From assembly GCF_027158485.1 (NCBI RefSeq), contig NZ_JAMKYJ010000007.1: a DNA stretch of 64,000 nt. One strand, 5' to 3'. Shown here one piece after another: positions 26,397-34,758 of the stretch. Under the pieces are notes generated by a model. That model worked only from the letters and a program-made list of their open reading frames with translations. It was not told where the DNA came from and searched no databases. This DNA comes from Oxalobacter formigenes. GTDB lineage: Bacteria; Pseudomonadota; Gammaproteobacteria; Burkholderiales; Burkholderiaceae_D. Made by a program: the position numbers and the translations under genes. Numbering within the stretch: position 1 is the stretch's first letter; each line of letters opens with the position of its first letter.

Positions 26397-27545
26397 ATGC
26401 GACGTCTCTGGCTGTTGTTTGCCCAAACTATAACAGTTTGTCTCGCCCTCTGGTTTATTGTGGCGACACTGAAACCCGATTGGCTGGATCTGAACCGCAA
26501 GGCATTGACTCCTGATCTGAAAGCCAGTTCCGAGGTCGTCCCTGCGCAATCATCCTATCGTGAAGCGGTTTCGCGCGCGATGCCTGCGGTCGTCAATATT
26601 TACACGACCAAGGAAGTCAGGCAACCCCAGAGCCCGCTTCTGGACGATCCTTTCCTGAGACGCTTTTTCGGGGAGCGGTTTGGCGATACGGAAAAACAGA
26701 TGAGCCTTGGTTCCGGTGTCGTGGTGAGCCATGACGGTTATATCATGACCAACAATCACGTCGTTGAAACGGCAGACCAGATCGAGGTGGCATTCGAAGA
26801 TGGCAGAAAGGCGCCTGCCAAGCTGGTCGGTACCGATCCGGACACGGATCTGGCCGTCATCAAGATTGATATGCCCAACCTGCCTGCCATTGCTTTCGCT
26901 GACGTCGACAAGGCAAAGGTGGGTGATGTGGTTCTGGCAATCGGCAATCCTTTCGGTGTTGGCCAGACCGTGACGATGGGGATCATTTCAGCCCTTGGTC
27001 GAAGCCAGCTTGGTATCAACATTTATGAAAACTTCATCCAGACCGATGCCGCCATCAATCCCGGTAATTCGGGGGGAGCACTGATCGATACCAGCGGCAA
27101 TCTGCTGGGTATCAATTCGGCCATTTATTCCCGTAGCGGTGGTTCGCTGGGTATTGGTTTCGCCATTCCTGTCTCAACCGTCAAAATGGTCATGGATGCG
27201 ATTATCAGCAAGGGACAGGTCGTCCGTGGATGGATCGGGGTCGAACCGCGGGATATCACGCCTGAACTGGCTGACAATCTGGGACTTCCCAAAAAGGACG
27301 GCGTGATTATCGCGGCAGTATTGAAGAACGGTCCCGCTGACAAGTCAGGCATCCGACCAGGCGATATCCTGATTTCGATTGCAGACAAGCCGATTTCGAA
27401 TATGGCTGAAATGTTTAACCTGATCGCCCAGTTGCAACCCGGAAGCCAGACGGACATGATCGTTCTGAGGGACAACAAGGAAGTCAAGATAAATGTGGGA
27501 GTTGGAAAACGGCCACTGAAAAAACGGCAGGAAACAGATGAATAA
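26397..27545 (+). CDS. HtrA/DegS-type periplasmic serine protease
   Basis: 382 residues. One N-terminal membrane anchor (about 4-24), a trypsin-like domain with the triad H121 (NNHVV), D151 (DTDLAVIKID) and S225 (GNSGG), and a single PDZ domain (about 275-370). One anchor and one PDZ resemble DegS, which cleaves anti-sigma factors during envelope stress, but many betaproteobacterial relatives with this layout are of unknown substrate. There is no Shine-Dalgarno sequence before ATG 26397; the N-terminus MRRLWLLFAQ matches what is common for this lineage, so the start is kept. A strong terminator follows. Confidence 0.92.
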   Translation: MRRLWLLFAQTITVCLALWFIVATLKPDWLDLNRKALTPDLKASSEVVPAQSSYREAVSRAMPAVVNIYTTKEVRQPQSPLLDDPFLRRFFGERFGDTEKQMSLGSGVVVSHDGYIMTNNHVVETADQIEVAFEDGRKAPAKLVGTDPDTDLAVIKIDMPNLPAIAFADVDKAKVGDVVLAIGNPFGVGQTVTMGIISALGRSQLGINIYENFIQTDAAINPGNSGGALIDTSGNLLGINSAIYSRSGGSLGIGFAIPVSTVKMVMDAIISKGQVVRGWIGVEPRDITPELADNLGLPKKDGVIIAAVLKNGPADKSGIRPGDILISIADKPISNMAEMFNLIAQLQPGSQTDMIVLRDNKEVKINVGVGKRPLKKRQETDE

Positions 27546-27557
27546 AGATGAATAAAA

Positions 27558-27587
27558 GAAAGGCATCGTGAAGATGCCTTTCTTTTT
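27558..27587. terminator. Bidirectional terminator between the protease gene and hinT
   Basis: A perfect ten-pair stem (GAAAGGCATC/GATGCCTTTC, loop GTGAA) is followed by TTTTT on the plus strand and by TTTTATT on the minus strand. It ends both the protease transcript and the long leftward mla-his-hinT run. Confidence 0.9.
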
Positions 27588-27592
27588 GATGT

Positions 27593-27964
27593 CTAGTGGG
27601 GAATTTTCCAGGGACGGGGACCACCCATCAAATGGATGTGCATGTGGTAGACATCCTGCTTGCCGTCCGGGCCGGTATTGACGACGACGCGGAACCCTCC
27701 TTCCGGCGAGCCCTCTTCTGCTCCTGTCACGGCAATTCCCTGTTCTTTGGCCAGTTTCGGAATCAGCGCCATCATTTCACCAAGCAATGCGGCGTCGCTG
27801 TCCTCGCAATGCGAGAGAGTCGGAATGTGCTTTTTGGGGATGATCAGCAAATGGACGGGAGCGGCGGGATGGATATCCTTGAAGACCTTGATTCGCTCGT
27901 TTTCAAAAACAGTGGTCGATGGTATGTCGTTAGCGACGATCTTGCAGAAAATACAGTCATCCAT
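27593..27964 (-). CDS. hinT: HIT-family nucleotide hydrolase (HinT-like)
   Basis: 123 residues. Histidine-triad protein hydrolysing purine nucleoside phosphoramidates. N-terminal CIFCKI (zinc-type motif) and the triad HMHIHLMGG near residue 110 are intact. It is the last gene of the leftward operon, 35 bases after hisE; this position after the his genes is common in Burkholderiales. Confidence 0.94.
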   Translation of the reverse strand: MDDCIFCKIVANDIPSTTVFENERIKVFKDIHPAAPVHLLIIPKKHIPTLSHCEDSDAALLGEMMALIPKLAKEQGIAVTGAEEGSPEGGFRVVVNTGPDGKQDVYHMHIHLMGGPRPWKIPH

Positions 27965-27999
27965 GACTTTTTCCCCTCAAAAGTTTTTCGTTTTCAGTA

Positions 28000-28341
28000 T
28001 CAGGATTGCTTGCGGGACGCTTTTTCCTCAATTCCCGAGAGGCCTTCGCGTCTTGCCAGTTCCTTCAGTACGTCATCGGCAGTCAAACCGTATTGAGCCA
28101 GCATAACCATACTGTGAAACCACAGGTCGGCACATTCATAAACCAGTTTTGAAGCGGGCATGTTGTTGCGGACGTCTTTGGCGGCCATAACCGTTTCGGT
28201 CGCTTCCTCGCCGACTTTTTTCAGGATGGCATCATCTCCTTTGGCGAACAGCTTGCTGACGTAGGATTTTTCAGGATCACCGCCATTGGATAATTTGCGG
28301 GATTCGATGACGGCGGTCAGCCGTTCAAGTATATCGTTCAT
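28000..28341 (-). CDS. hisE: Phosphoribosyl-ATP pyrophosphatase HisE
   Basis: 113 residues, MazG-like all-alpha fold. Second step of histidine synthesis: removes pyrophosphate from phosphoribosyl-ATP. The acidic metal-binding pattern KKVGEEATETVMAAKD is present, followed by YECADLWFHSMVML. Its ATG overlaps the hisI stop (ATGA), so translation is probably coupled. HisE and HisI are separate proteins here, unlike the fused E. coli enzyme. Confidence 0.96.
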   Translation of the reverse strand: MNDILERLTAVIESRKLSNGGDPEKSYVSKLFAKGDDAILKKVGEEATETVMAAKDVRNNMPASKLVYECADLWFHSMVMLAQYGLTADDVLKELARREGLSGIEEKASRKQS

Positions 28342-28733
28342 TTATAAATTTCCGATGGGTCTTTCAATACAGGATCGACAGCTTTCCATTCGACTTTGTC
28401 TGATTTTTGCAGCTGCTGGTAAAAGCAGGAATGCCTGCCGGTATGACAGGCCAGCCCTTTTTGTTCAACCAGATAAATCAGTGCATCGTTGTCACAATCG
28501 AGACGGATATCGACGATTTTCTGGATATGTCCGGATTCCTCGCCCTTGTGCCAGAGCTTCTGGCGCGACCGGCTCCAGTACACCGCCTCTCCACACTCGA
28601 CGGTTTTTGCAAGCGCTTCGCGATTGATCCAGGCGAGCGTCAATACGTCACGCGTAGAAGCTTCCTGAGTGATGACGGGAATCAGCCCCTGTTCGTTCCA
28701 TTCAATGGTATCGAGCCAGTCTGTGTTTTTCAT
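28338..28733 (-). CDS. hisI: Phosphoribosyl-AMP cyclohydrolase HisI
   Basis: 131 residues. Third step: opens the adenine ring of phosphoribosyl-AMP. Motifs: LAWINREAL, YWSRSRQKLWHKGEESGH, the zinc and magnesium site DIRLDCDNDAL, and the cysteines in CHTGRHSCFY. ATGA overlaps at both ends (with hisF and hisE) show tight translational coupling. Confidence 0.96.
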   Translation of the reverse strand: MKNTDWLDTIEWNEQGLIPVITQEASTRDVLTLAWINREALAKTVECGEAVYWSRSRQKLWHKGEESGHIQKIVDIRLDCDNDALIYLVEQKGLACHTGRHSCFYQQLQKSDKVEWKAVDPVLKDPSEIYK

Positions 28734-29488
28734 AAGCGTACCGGAATATTTCGTTCTGACATGAATTTTTTGGCTTGCTGAACCGTGTATTCGCCATAAT
28801 GGAAAATACTGGCAGCCAGCACGGCATCCGCGTGCCCTTCCTGCACGCCGTCAGCCAGATGCTGCAAATTGCCGACACCACCGGAAGCGATAACGGGGAT
28901 GTTGACGGCATCCGAAACGGCCCGGGTCAATTCAAGATCGAATCCGCTCTTGGTTCCATCCTTGTCCATGCTGGTCAGCAGGATTTCGCCTGCCCCGAGC
29001 TGTGCCATTTTTTTCGCCCATTCGATTACTTCCAGACCGGTTGCGTTACGGCCGCCATGCGTGAAGATTTCCCAGCGACCCGGCGAGACCTGTTTGGCAT
29101 CGATGGCAACGACAATGCATTGCGATCCATAGCGTGAAGAGGCATCGGCGACGAGCTGGGGATTGGTTACGGCCGACGTATTGATGCTGACCTTGTCCGC
29201 CCCGGCATTCAACAATCTTCTCACATCCTCAACAGTGCGAACACCGCCACCGACGGTCAGCGGGATGAAAACCTGTGAGGAAACGTCTTCGATGATATTT
29301 AAAATCAGGTCCCTCTGGTCGCTTGAAGCGGTGATGTCCAGAAAGGTCAGCTCATCCGCTCCCTGATCGTTGTACCGGCGGGCGATTTCAACGGGATCGC
29401 CTGCGTCTTTCAGTTCGACAAAGTTGACGCCCTTGACGACCCGACCCGCGGTCACATCGAGGCAGGGGATGATTCTTTTGGTAAGCAT
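28730..29488 (-). CDS. hisF: Imidazole glycerol phosphate synthase subunit HisF
   Basis: 252 residues, TIM barrel. With HisH it makes imidazole glycerol phosphate and AICAR from PRFAR and glutamine-derived ammonia. The catalytic Asp in IIPCLDVTAGRVVKGV (D11) and the Asp in TSMDKDGTKSGFD are present, as are the phosphate loops VGGGVRT and ASGGVGN. It lies 27 bases after hisA and overlaps hisI by four bases. Confidence 0.97.
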   Translation of the reverse strand: MLTKRIIPCLDVTAGRVVKGVNFVELKDAGDPVEIARRYNDQGADELTFLDITASSDQRDLILNIIEDVSSQVFIPLTVGGGVRTVEDVRRLLNAGADKVSINTSAVTNPQLVADASSRYGSQCIVVAIDAKQVSPGRWEIFTHGGRNATGLEVIEWAKKMAQLGAGEILLTSMDKDGTKSGFDLELTRAVSDAVNIPVIASGGVGNLQHLADGVQEGHADAVLAASIFHYGEYTVQQAKKFMSERNIPVRL

Positions 29489-29515
29489 AAATTCAGTAAT
29501 CCCGTTAGTGGCGAT

Positions 29516-30283
29516 TCAGTCCCCGGACAATTCGTCTGCTCTGGCTTGGGCTTCTTCCAGATTCAGGGTGCCTTCGTAAATGGAACGTCCGCATATCACG
29601 CCTTCAATGCCTTCGCCCTGAACTTCACAAAGGGCTTCGACGTCCTTGATGTTGTGGACGCCGCCAGAGGCGATGACAGGCACTTTTACTGCACGGGCCA
29701 GTTTGACGGTCGCCTCGACATTAACGCCACCCATCATGCCGTCACGTCCGATATCGGTATAAATGATGGATTCAACACCGAAACTTTCATATTTTTTGGC
29801 CAGTTCGACCACATCGTGTCTGGAGAGTTTGCTCCAGCCGTCCGTGGCGACCTTGCCGTCTTTTGCATCCAGCCCGACGATGATCTGACCCGGAAAGACG
29901 CTGCAGGCATCCTGCAAAAACCCCGGATTCTTGACGGCTGCCGTTCCGATGATGATGTAAGACAGACCGTGGTCAAGATAACGTTCAATGGTGTCGAGAT
30001 CGCGAATGCCACCACCCAGCTGCACGGGGATTTCGTCCAGATCGTTATCTTCCGCAAAATCCTGCACTACCTGAAGAATGTTTTTGACGGCAGACTCATT
30101 GACAGGCTTGCCTGCGAAAGCGCCGTTCAGGTCAACCAAATGAAGCCGTCTTGCGCCCTGTTCAAGCCAGTGCAATGCCATTTCAGCCGGATCTTCCGAA
30201 AATACAGTGGCCTGTTCCATATCGCCCTGTTTCAGGCGGACGCAGGAACCATCTTTCAAATCAATAGCGGGAATAAGCAACAT
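29516..30283 (-). CDS. hisA: ProFAR isomerase HisA
   Basis: 255 residues, TIM barrel related to HisF. Isomerises ProFAR to PRFAR. Catalytic Asp in IPAIDLKDGSCVRLKQGD (about residue 8) and the second in TDIGRDGMMGG; phosphate loops QLGGGIRD and ASGGVHN. It lies between hisH (42-base gap) and hisF. Confidence 0.97.
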   Translation of the reverse strand: MLLIPAIDLKDGSCVRLKQGDMEQATVFSEDPAEMALHWLEQGARRLHLVDLNGAFAGKPVNESAVKNILQVVQDFAEDNDLDEIPVQLGGGIRDLDTIERYLDHGLSYIIIGTAAVKNPGFLQDACSVFPGQIIVGLDAKDGKVATDGWSKLSRHDVVELAKKYESFGVESIIYTDIGRDGMMGGVNVEATVKLARAVKVPVIASGGVHNIKDVEALCEVQGEGIEGVICGRSIYEGTLNLEEAQARADELSGD

Positions 30284-30325
30284 GATTAAACGAAAATCAA
30301 TTGAGGTTAGGGGTTGATAATATTG

Positions 30326-30964
30326 TCAGGGATTCCAGTGTATGAAATTTTTGTACAGTTGCAAACCGACATCTGCACTTTTTTCCGGATGGAATTGTGT
30401 TGCGAAAATATTGTCGCATGCGATGGCGCTACAAAATGGCGTGCCATATTCCGTTTCGCCGACCATATGTCTGGCATGTTCCGGAACGGCGTAAAAACTG
30501 TGGACGAAATAAAAGAAACTCTTGTCGGCAATACCGTTCCATAAGGGGTGAGGCTGATTTTGACGAACCTGATTCCATCCCATCTGGGGTACCTTGTAGC
30601 GCGATCCATCTTCCTGACGCTGGCTGTCGAGCTGAAAACGGATGACCTTGCCGGGCAACAGGCCCAGTCCTTTGGTATCGCCTTCCTCGCTCCAGTCAAA
30701 AAGCATCTGTTCACCGACGCAGACGCCGAATATCGGTTTGCTGCGAGCGCTTTCCATCAGCGCATCTTTCAGGCCGGATTCTTCCAGTGACTTCATGCAG
30801 TCCGGCATCGCGCCCTGACCGGGCAACACGATACGTTCCGCCTGTTTCAGGTCGGCTATCTCGCCGGATATGAGAACCTCGGCTTCGGGCGCAACGGCAC
30901 GGAGTGCCTGGGCCACCGAACGGAGATTACCCATACCGTAATCGACAACAACTATTTTTTTCAT
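30326..30964 (-). CDS. hisH: Imidazole glycerol phosphate synthase glutaminase subunit HisH
   Basis: 212 residues, class I glutamine amidotransferase. The nucleophile Cys is in FGVCVGEQMLF and the His-Glu pair in ATQFHPEKS; the start VVVDYGMGNLRSV is typical. Supplies ammonia to HisF. It follows hisB after a 48-base gap. The family's usual G-x-C-x-G nucleophile elbow is intact. Confidence 0.97.
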   Translation of the reverse strand: MKKIVVVDYGMGNLRSVAQALRAVAPEAEVLISGEIADLKQAERIVLPGQGAMPDCMKSLEESGLKDALMESARSKPIFGVCVGEQMLFDWSEEGDTKGLGLLPGKVIRFQLDSQRQEDGSRYKVPQMGWNQVRQNQPHPLWNGIADKSFFYFVHSFYAVPEHARHMVGETEYGTPFCSAIACDNIFATQFHPEKSADVGLQLYKNFIHWNP

Positions 30965-31012
30965 ATGGATAAATAATCAGAATTCAAGCGTTGAGCACAT
31001 TCCGGGGGCCGG

Positions 31013-31609
31013 TTACAGTGTTCCTTTTGTGGACGGAATCGTACCGGCCGCTCTCGGGTCCTGCTCGGCTGCCATACGCAATGCGCGACCGAATGCCTTG
31101 AAAACGGTTTCACACTGGTGATGCGCGTTTTCGCCACGGAGATTGTCGATATGCAGCGATATTTTTGCGTGATTGACGAGTCCCTGAAAAAATTCACGAA
31201 CCAGATCCAGATCGAACGTGCCGGACGTGGCACGCACAAATGGAACTTGAAATTCCAGATAAGGGCGTCCCGAGAAATCGATCACGACTCTGGACAGGGA
31301 TTCATCAAGCGGAACGTAAGCATGGCCGTAACGGCGGATACCGCTCTTGTTGCCGATGGCCTGTGCCAAAGCCTGTCCGATGGCGATACCGATATCCTCA
31401 ACCGTGTGATGGGCGTCGATCTGCAAATCGCCATCAGCCTCGACTTCGAGGTCGATCAGACCATGTCTGGCGATCTGGTCCAGCATGTGATCGAGAAATG
31501 GGATGCCGGTCGCGAGTTTTTGCCGGCCGGAGCCGTCCAGATTGATAACGACCCTGATTTTCGTTTCATTCGTATTCCGGACGATTTCTGCTGTTCGGGA
31601 TGCTGACAT
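31013..31609 (-). CDS. hisB: Imidazoleglycerol-phosphate dehydratase HisB
   Basis: 198 residues, the monofunctional dehydratase (no phosphatase half as in E. coli). Metal-binding motifs: GIPFLDHMLDQIARHG, DAHHTVEDIGIAIGQA, RRYGHAY-type block, and the ENAHHQCETVFKAFGRAL repeat. A GTG at 31642 in frame would add 11 residues and overlap hisC; ATG 31609 gives the N-terminus usual for this lineage, though neither start has a strong ribosome-binding site. Confidence 0.95.
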   Translation of the reverse strand: MSASRTAEIVRNTNETKIRVVINLDGSGRQKLATGIPFLDHMLDQIARHGLIDLEVEADGDLQIDAHHTVEDIGIAIGQALAQAIGNKSGIRRYGHAYVPLDESLSRVVIDFSGRPYLEFQVPFVRATSGTFDLDLVREFFQGLVNHAKISLHIDNLRGENAHHQCETVFKAFGRALRMAAEQDPRAAGTIPSTKGTL

Positions 31610-31625
31610 AATGAGGCCCAGTTGA

Positions 31626-32705
31626 TTATTGGATACAGGCACTAAACCTGTCTAAAAATACTTTGTTCTCCTCTGGAGAACTGACGGTAATGCGCAGACA
31701 GTTCGCAAGCAATGCATGCATTTTACCGATATTTTTGATTAATACCTTATGTGAGACCAATTTTTCGAAGACTTGATCCGCATTTTGTAGCCGAATCGTT
31801 AAAAAGTTGGCTCTGGACGGAAACACTTCAATTCCCGGAAGCCTTTTCAGGGCAAGTGCCAGTTTTTCACGTTCCGAACGGATGACTTCCGCCTGTTTGT
31901 TGAAGACGTCGATATGGTCCATGGCAAATTCGGCAGTGGCTTCCGTCAATACATTGACGTTGTACGGTGGTCGCACCTTGTCGAATTCGGCCAGCAATTC
32001 CGGTCTTGCCGACATATAGCCCAGACGGATACCGGCCAGACCCAGCTTTGATACGGTTCTCATCACGAGCAGATTGGGGAATTCCGGCAACCGGTTCATG
32101 AAACTGGCTTCGGCGAATGGCTGATAGGCTTCGTCGCTGATGACAAGACCGATATTTTCCATTGCCCTGATGATGCTGACGATTTCGTCATCCGTAAACA
32201 GGGTGCCTGTCGGATTGTGCGGATTGGCAAGATACACGACGGCCGGACGTTCTTTTTTGATGGCGGCAAGCATGGCGTCCAGATCCAGTGTCAGATCGGC
32301 TTTCAGCGGAACCCCAACGAATTCCATTCCGGCAATCTGGGCGGACAAGGCATACATGACAAAACTGGGAACGGGAGCCAGAATTTTGGCCGGTTTGTCT
32401 TTTCGTGCACAAGCCAGTGCAATGATCGAAATCAGTTCGTCGGAACCATTGCCAAGCACAACGTCATATCCCTCCGGAATACCCATGTGCTGGCGTATTT
32501 TGGCCTTGAGGCTCCGATAGGAAGGCACCGGATAACGGTTCAATGCGACTTCAGCCAGTACACTTCCCAGCCTGGCTTTCAGATTGTCCGGCAACGGGAA
32601 AGGGTTTTCCATTGCGTCGAGTTTCAAAAAGCCGTTTGAATCCGGAACCGGATAAGCCGACATTTCCCTGACGTCAGGGCGAATAATTTCTTCAATCAAA
32701 GACAT
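31626..32705 (-). CDS. hisC: Histidinol-phosphate aminotransferase HisC
   Basis: 359 residues, PLP-dependent fold type I. Transfers an amino group from glutamate to imidazole acetol phosphate. Motifs: GNGSDELI phosphate loop, NPHNPTG, VISDEAYQPF, and the PLP lysine in RTVSKLGLAGIRLGY. ATG 32705 is preferred to a TTG six bases upstream. It is 38 bases after hisD. Confidence 0.96.
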   Translation of the reverse strand: MSLIEEIIRPDVREMSAYPVPDSNGFLKLDAMENPFPLPDNLKARLGSVLAEVALNRYPVPSYRSLKAKIRQHMGIPEGYDVVLGNGSDELISIIALACARKDKPAKILAPVPSFVMYALSAQIAGMEFVGVPLKADLTLDLDAMLAAIKKERPAVVYLANPHNPTGTLFTDDEIVSIIRAMENIGLVISDEAYQPFAEASFMNRLPEFPNLLVMRTVSKLGLAGIRLGYMSARPELLAEFDKVRPPYNVNVLTEATAEFAMDHIDVFNKQAEVIRSEREKLALALKRLPGIEVFPSRANFLTIRLQNADQVFEKLVSHKVLIKNIGKMHALLANCLRITVSSPEENKVFLDRFSACIQ

Positions 32706-32743
32706 AATCAAAGCGTTCGCTTTCGGTAATTTCTTTATGGACG

Positions 32744-34060
32744 TTAATTTTTAAGTCTGAATCCGGCACTCTTTGCATGTGCTTCCAGTCCTTCGCCGGT
32801 TGCCAGTTCGACGGCGATTTTACCCAATGTTTGCGCCCCTTTTTCGCTGACACAAATCAGGCTGGAACGCTTCTGGAAATCATAAACACCCAATGGGGAT
32901 GAGAAACGGGCCGTACGTGAAGTCGGCAGGACGTGATTCGGCCCGGCACAATAGTCGCCAAGCGCTTCGGATGTAAAACGTCCAAGGAAAATGGAACCGG
33001 CATGACGGATCAGTTTTTCCCACTTCTCGGGATTTTCAGCCGAAATTTCCAGATGTTCTGGCGCGATGCTGTTGGCGATTTCGCAGGCCTCTTCCATGTT
33101 CTTGACATGAATCATCGCAGCGCGTTTGGACAGCGACGTGGTGATGATATCCTTGCGGATCATGTTCGGCAGGAGTTTCTGGATGCTTTCATTAACCTGA
33201 TCCAGATAAGCGGCATCAGGACAAATGAGAATGGATTGCGCCATTTCATCGTGCTCGGCCTGTGAGAACAGATCCATCGCTATCCAGTCAGGATTCGTTT
33301 TGCCATCGCAGATGACCAGAATTTCGGAAGGCCCGGCAATCATGTCGATACCGACCGTCCCGAAAACACGGCGTTTGGCAGCGGCAACGTAAGCGTTGCC
33401 CGGCCCGACGATCTTGTCGACGGATGGAATCGTTTCGGTTCCATAAGCCAGTGCGCCGATAGCCTGTGCACCACCGATCGTGAAAACCCGGGTGACACCG
33501 GACAGGGCCGCTGCTGCCAGAACGAGTTCGTTTCTGGCGCCGTCCGGAGTCGGAACGACCATAACGATTTCCTTCACACCGGCAACTTGTGCCGGAATGG
33601 CGTTCATCAGCACGGATGAAGGATAAGCCGCTTTTCCTCCAGGGACATAAATGCCGACGCTGTCTAACGGAGTAACTTTTTGGCCGAGAGAAGTGCCGTC
33701 TTCATCGGTAAACGAATAACCGTCACTGCCGCAGGATTTCTTCTGGTGTTCGTGATAGATCCGGACCCGTTCCGCAGCCACTTCCAGTGCCTTGCGACGT
33801 TCAGGTGCCAGCGAAGCCAGTGCCGCTTCACATTCTTCTCTGGAAATTTCCAGTTCGGCACCCGAACCCAGCGCGAGCCGGTCAAAGCGTTTCGTATATT
33901 CCAGAACAGCCTTGTCGCCGTTTTCCCTAACGTCATTCAAAACGTTGGCGACAACAGTATTGATGGATTCGTCTTCCCTGGCTTCGAATGCCAGAACACC
34001 GGAAAGCTGTTTGGCGAAATCGGAGTCAGTAGTCGATAACTTGCGAATTTGAACAGTCAT
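32744..34060 (-). CDS. hisD: Histidinol dehydrogenase HisD
   Basis: 438 residues. Last two steps: NAD- and zinc-dependent oxidation of histidinol to histidine. The signature block around GPGNAYVAAAKRRVFG, the base EHLE in SIAPEHLEI, and the zinc His residues in SQAEHDEMAQ and GPNHVLPT are intact. A GTG start at 34072 would overlap hisG; ATG 34060 is used. It is eight bases after hisG. Confidence 0.97.
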   Translation of the reverse strand: MTVQIRKLSTTDSDFAKQLSGVLAFEAREDESINTVVANVLNDVRENGDKAVLEYTKRFDRLALGSGAELEISREECEAALASLAPERRKALEVAAERVRIYHEHQKKSCGSDGYSFTDEDGTSLGQKVTPLDSVGIYVPGGKAAYPSSVLMNAIPAQVAGVKEIVMVVPTPDGARNELVLAAAALSGVTRVFTIGGAQAIGALAYGTETIPSVDKIVGPGNAYVAAAKRRVFGTVGIDMIAGPSEILVICDGKTNPDWIAMDLFSQAEHDEMAQSILICPDAAYLDQVNESIQKLLPNMIRKDIITTSLSKRAAMIHVKNMEEACEIANSIAPEHLEISAENPEKWEKLIRHAGSIFLGRFTSEALGDYCAGPNHVLPTSRTARFSSPLGVYDFQKRSSLICVSEKGAQTLGKIAVELATGEGLEAHAKSAGFRLKN

Positions 34061-34068
34061 ATGGGCAC

Positions 34069-34758
34069 TCACACAGTTTGTTGGTCAGGTTCAGGTTCGG
34101 CTGAGGCAGCCTTGAATGCATCCAGTATAGGCTGTAACATCTGACGTTTCAATTTAAGAGACGCCTGATTGACGATCAGGCGGGACGTGATTTCCTGAAT
34201 CTGTTCGACTTCGACCAAATTGTTGGCTTTCAGGGTGTTGCCCGTGCTGACCAGATCGACGATAACGTCGGACAAGCCTACCAGTGGAGCCAGTTCCATG
34301 GAACCGTACAGCTTGATGATATCGACGTGGATGCCTTTTTTCGCGAAGTGTTCCCTTGCAGCCTGAACATATTTGCTGGCGACTCTTAAACGCATGCCCT
34401 GCCGGATGGCGTTTTCATAATCGAAGCCGTTTCGGACAGCAACTGACAGACGGCATTTGGCGATCTGTAAATCAATCGGCTGATAAAGGCCCGTATTGCC
34501 GTTTTCCTGCAATACGTCCTTGCCGGCGACGCCGAAGTCAGCCGCGCCGTACTGGACATAAGTCGGAACGTCGGTTGCACGGACGATGATCACGCGAACC
34601 TGTGGCTTGTTCGTCGGCAGTATCAGTTTTCTGGACGTTTCGGGATCTTCCAGAACGGTGATGCCGGCTTCTTTCAGAAGCGGTATCGTTTCCTCGAAAA
34701 TTCTTCCCTTTGACAACGCAAGAATCAATTCCTGCGGTTTCACTTCGGTCTGGTTCAT
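34069..34758 (-). CDS. hisG: ATP phosphoribosyltransferase HisG, short form
   Basis: 229 residues. First committed step: joins ATP and PRPP. Motifs: LALSKGRI, the DFGVAGKDVL segment, YGSMELAPLVGLSDVIVDLVSTGNTL with the PRPP loop. It lacks the C-terminal ACT-like regulatory domain, so it is the short form which by family knowledge needs the HisRS-like HisZ for activity and feedback control; hisZ is not in this window. The start overlaps the murA stop by ATGA. Confidence 0.96.
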   Translation of the reverse strand: MNQTEVKPQELILALSKGRIFEETIPLLKEAGITVLEDPETSRKLILPTNKPQVRVIIVRATDVPTYVQYGAADFGVAGKDVLQENGNTGLYQPIDLQIAKCRLSVAVRNGFDYENAIRQGMRLRVASKYVQAAREHFAKKGIHVDIIKLYGSMELAPLVGLSDVIVDLVSTGNTLKANNLVEVEQIQEITSRLIVNQASLKLKRQMLQPILDAFKAASAEPEPDQQTV

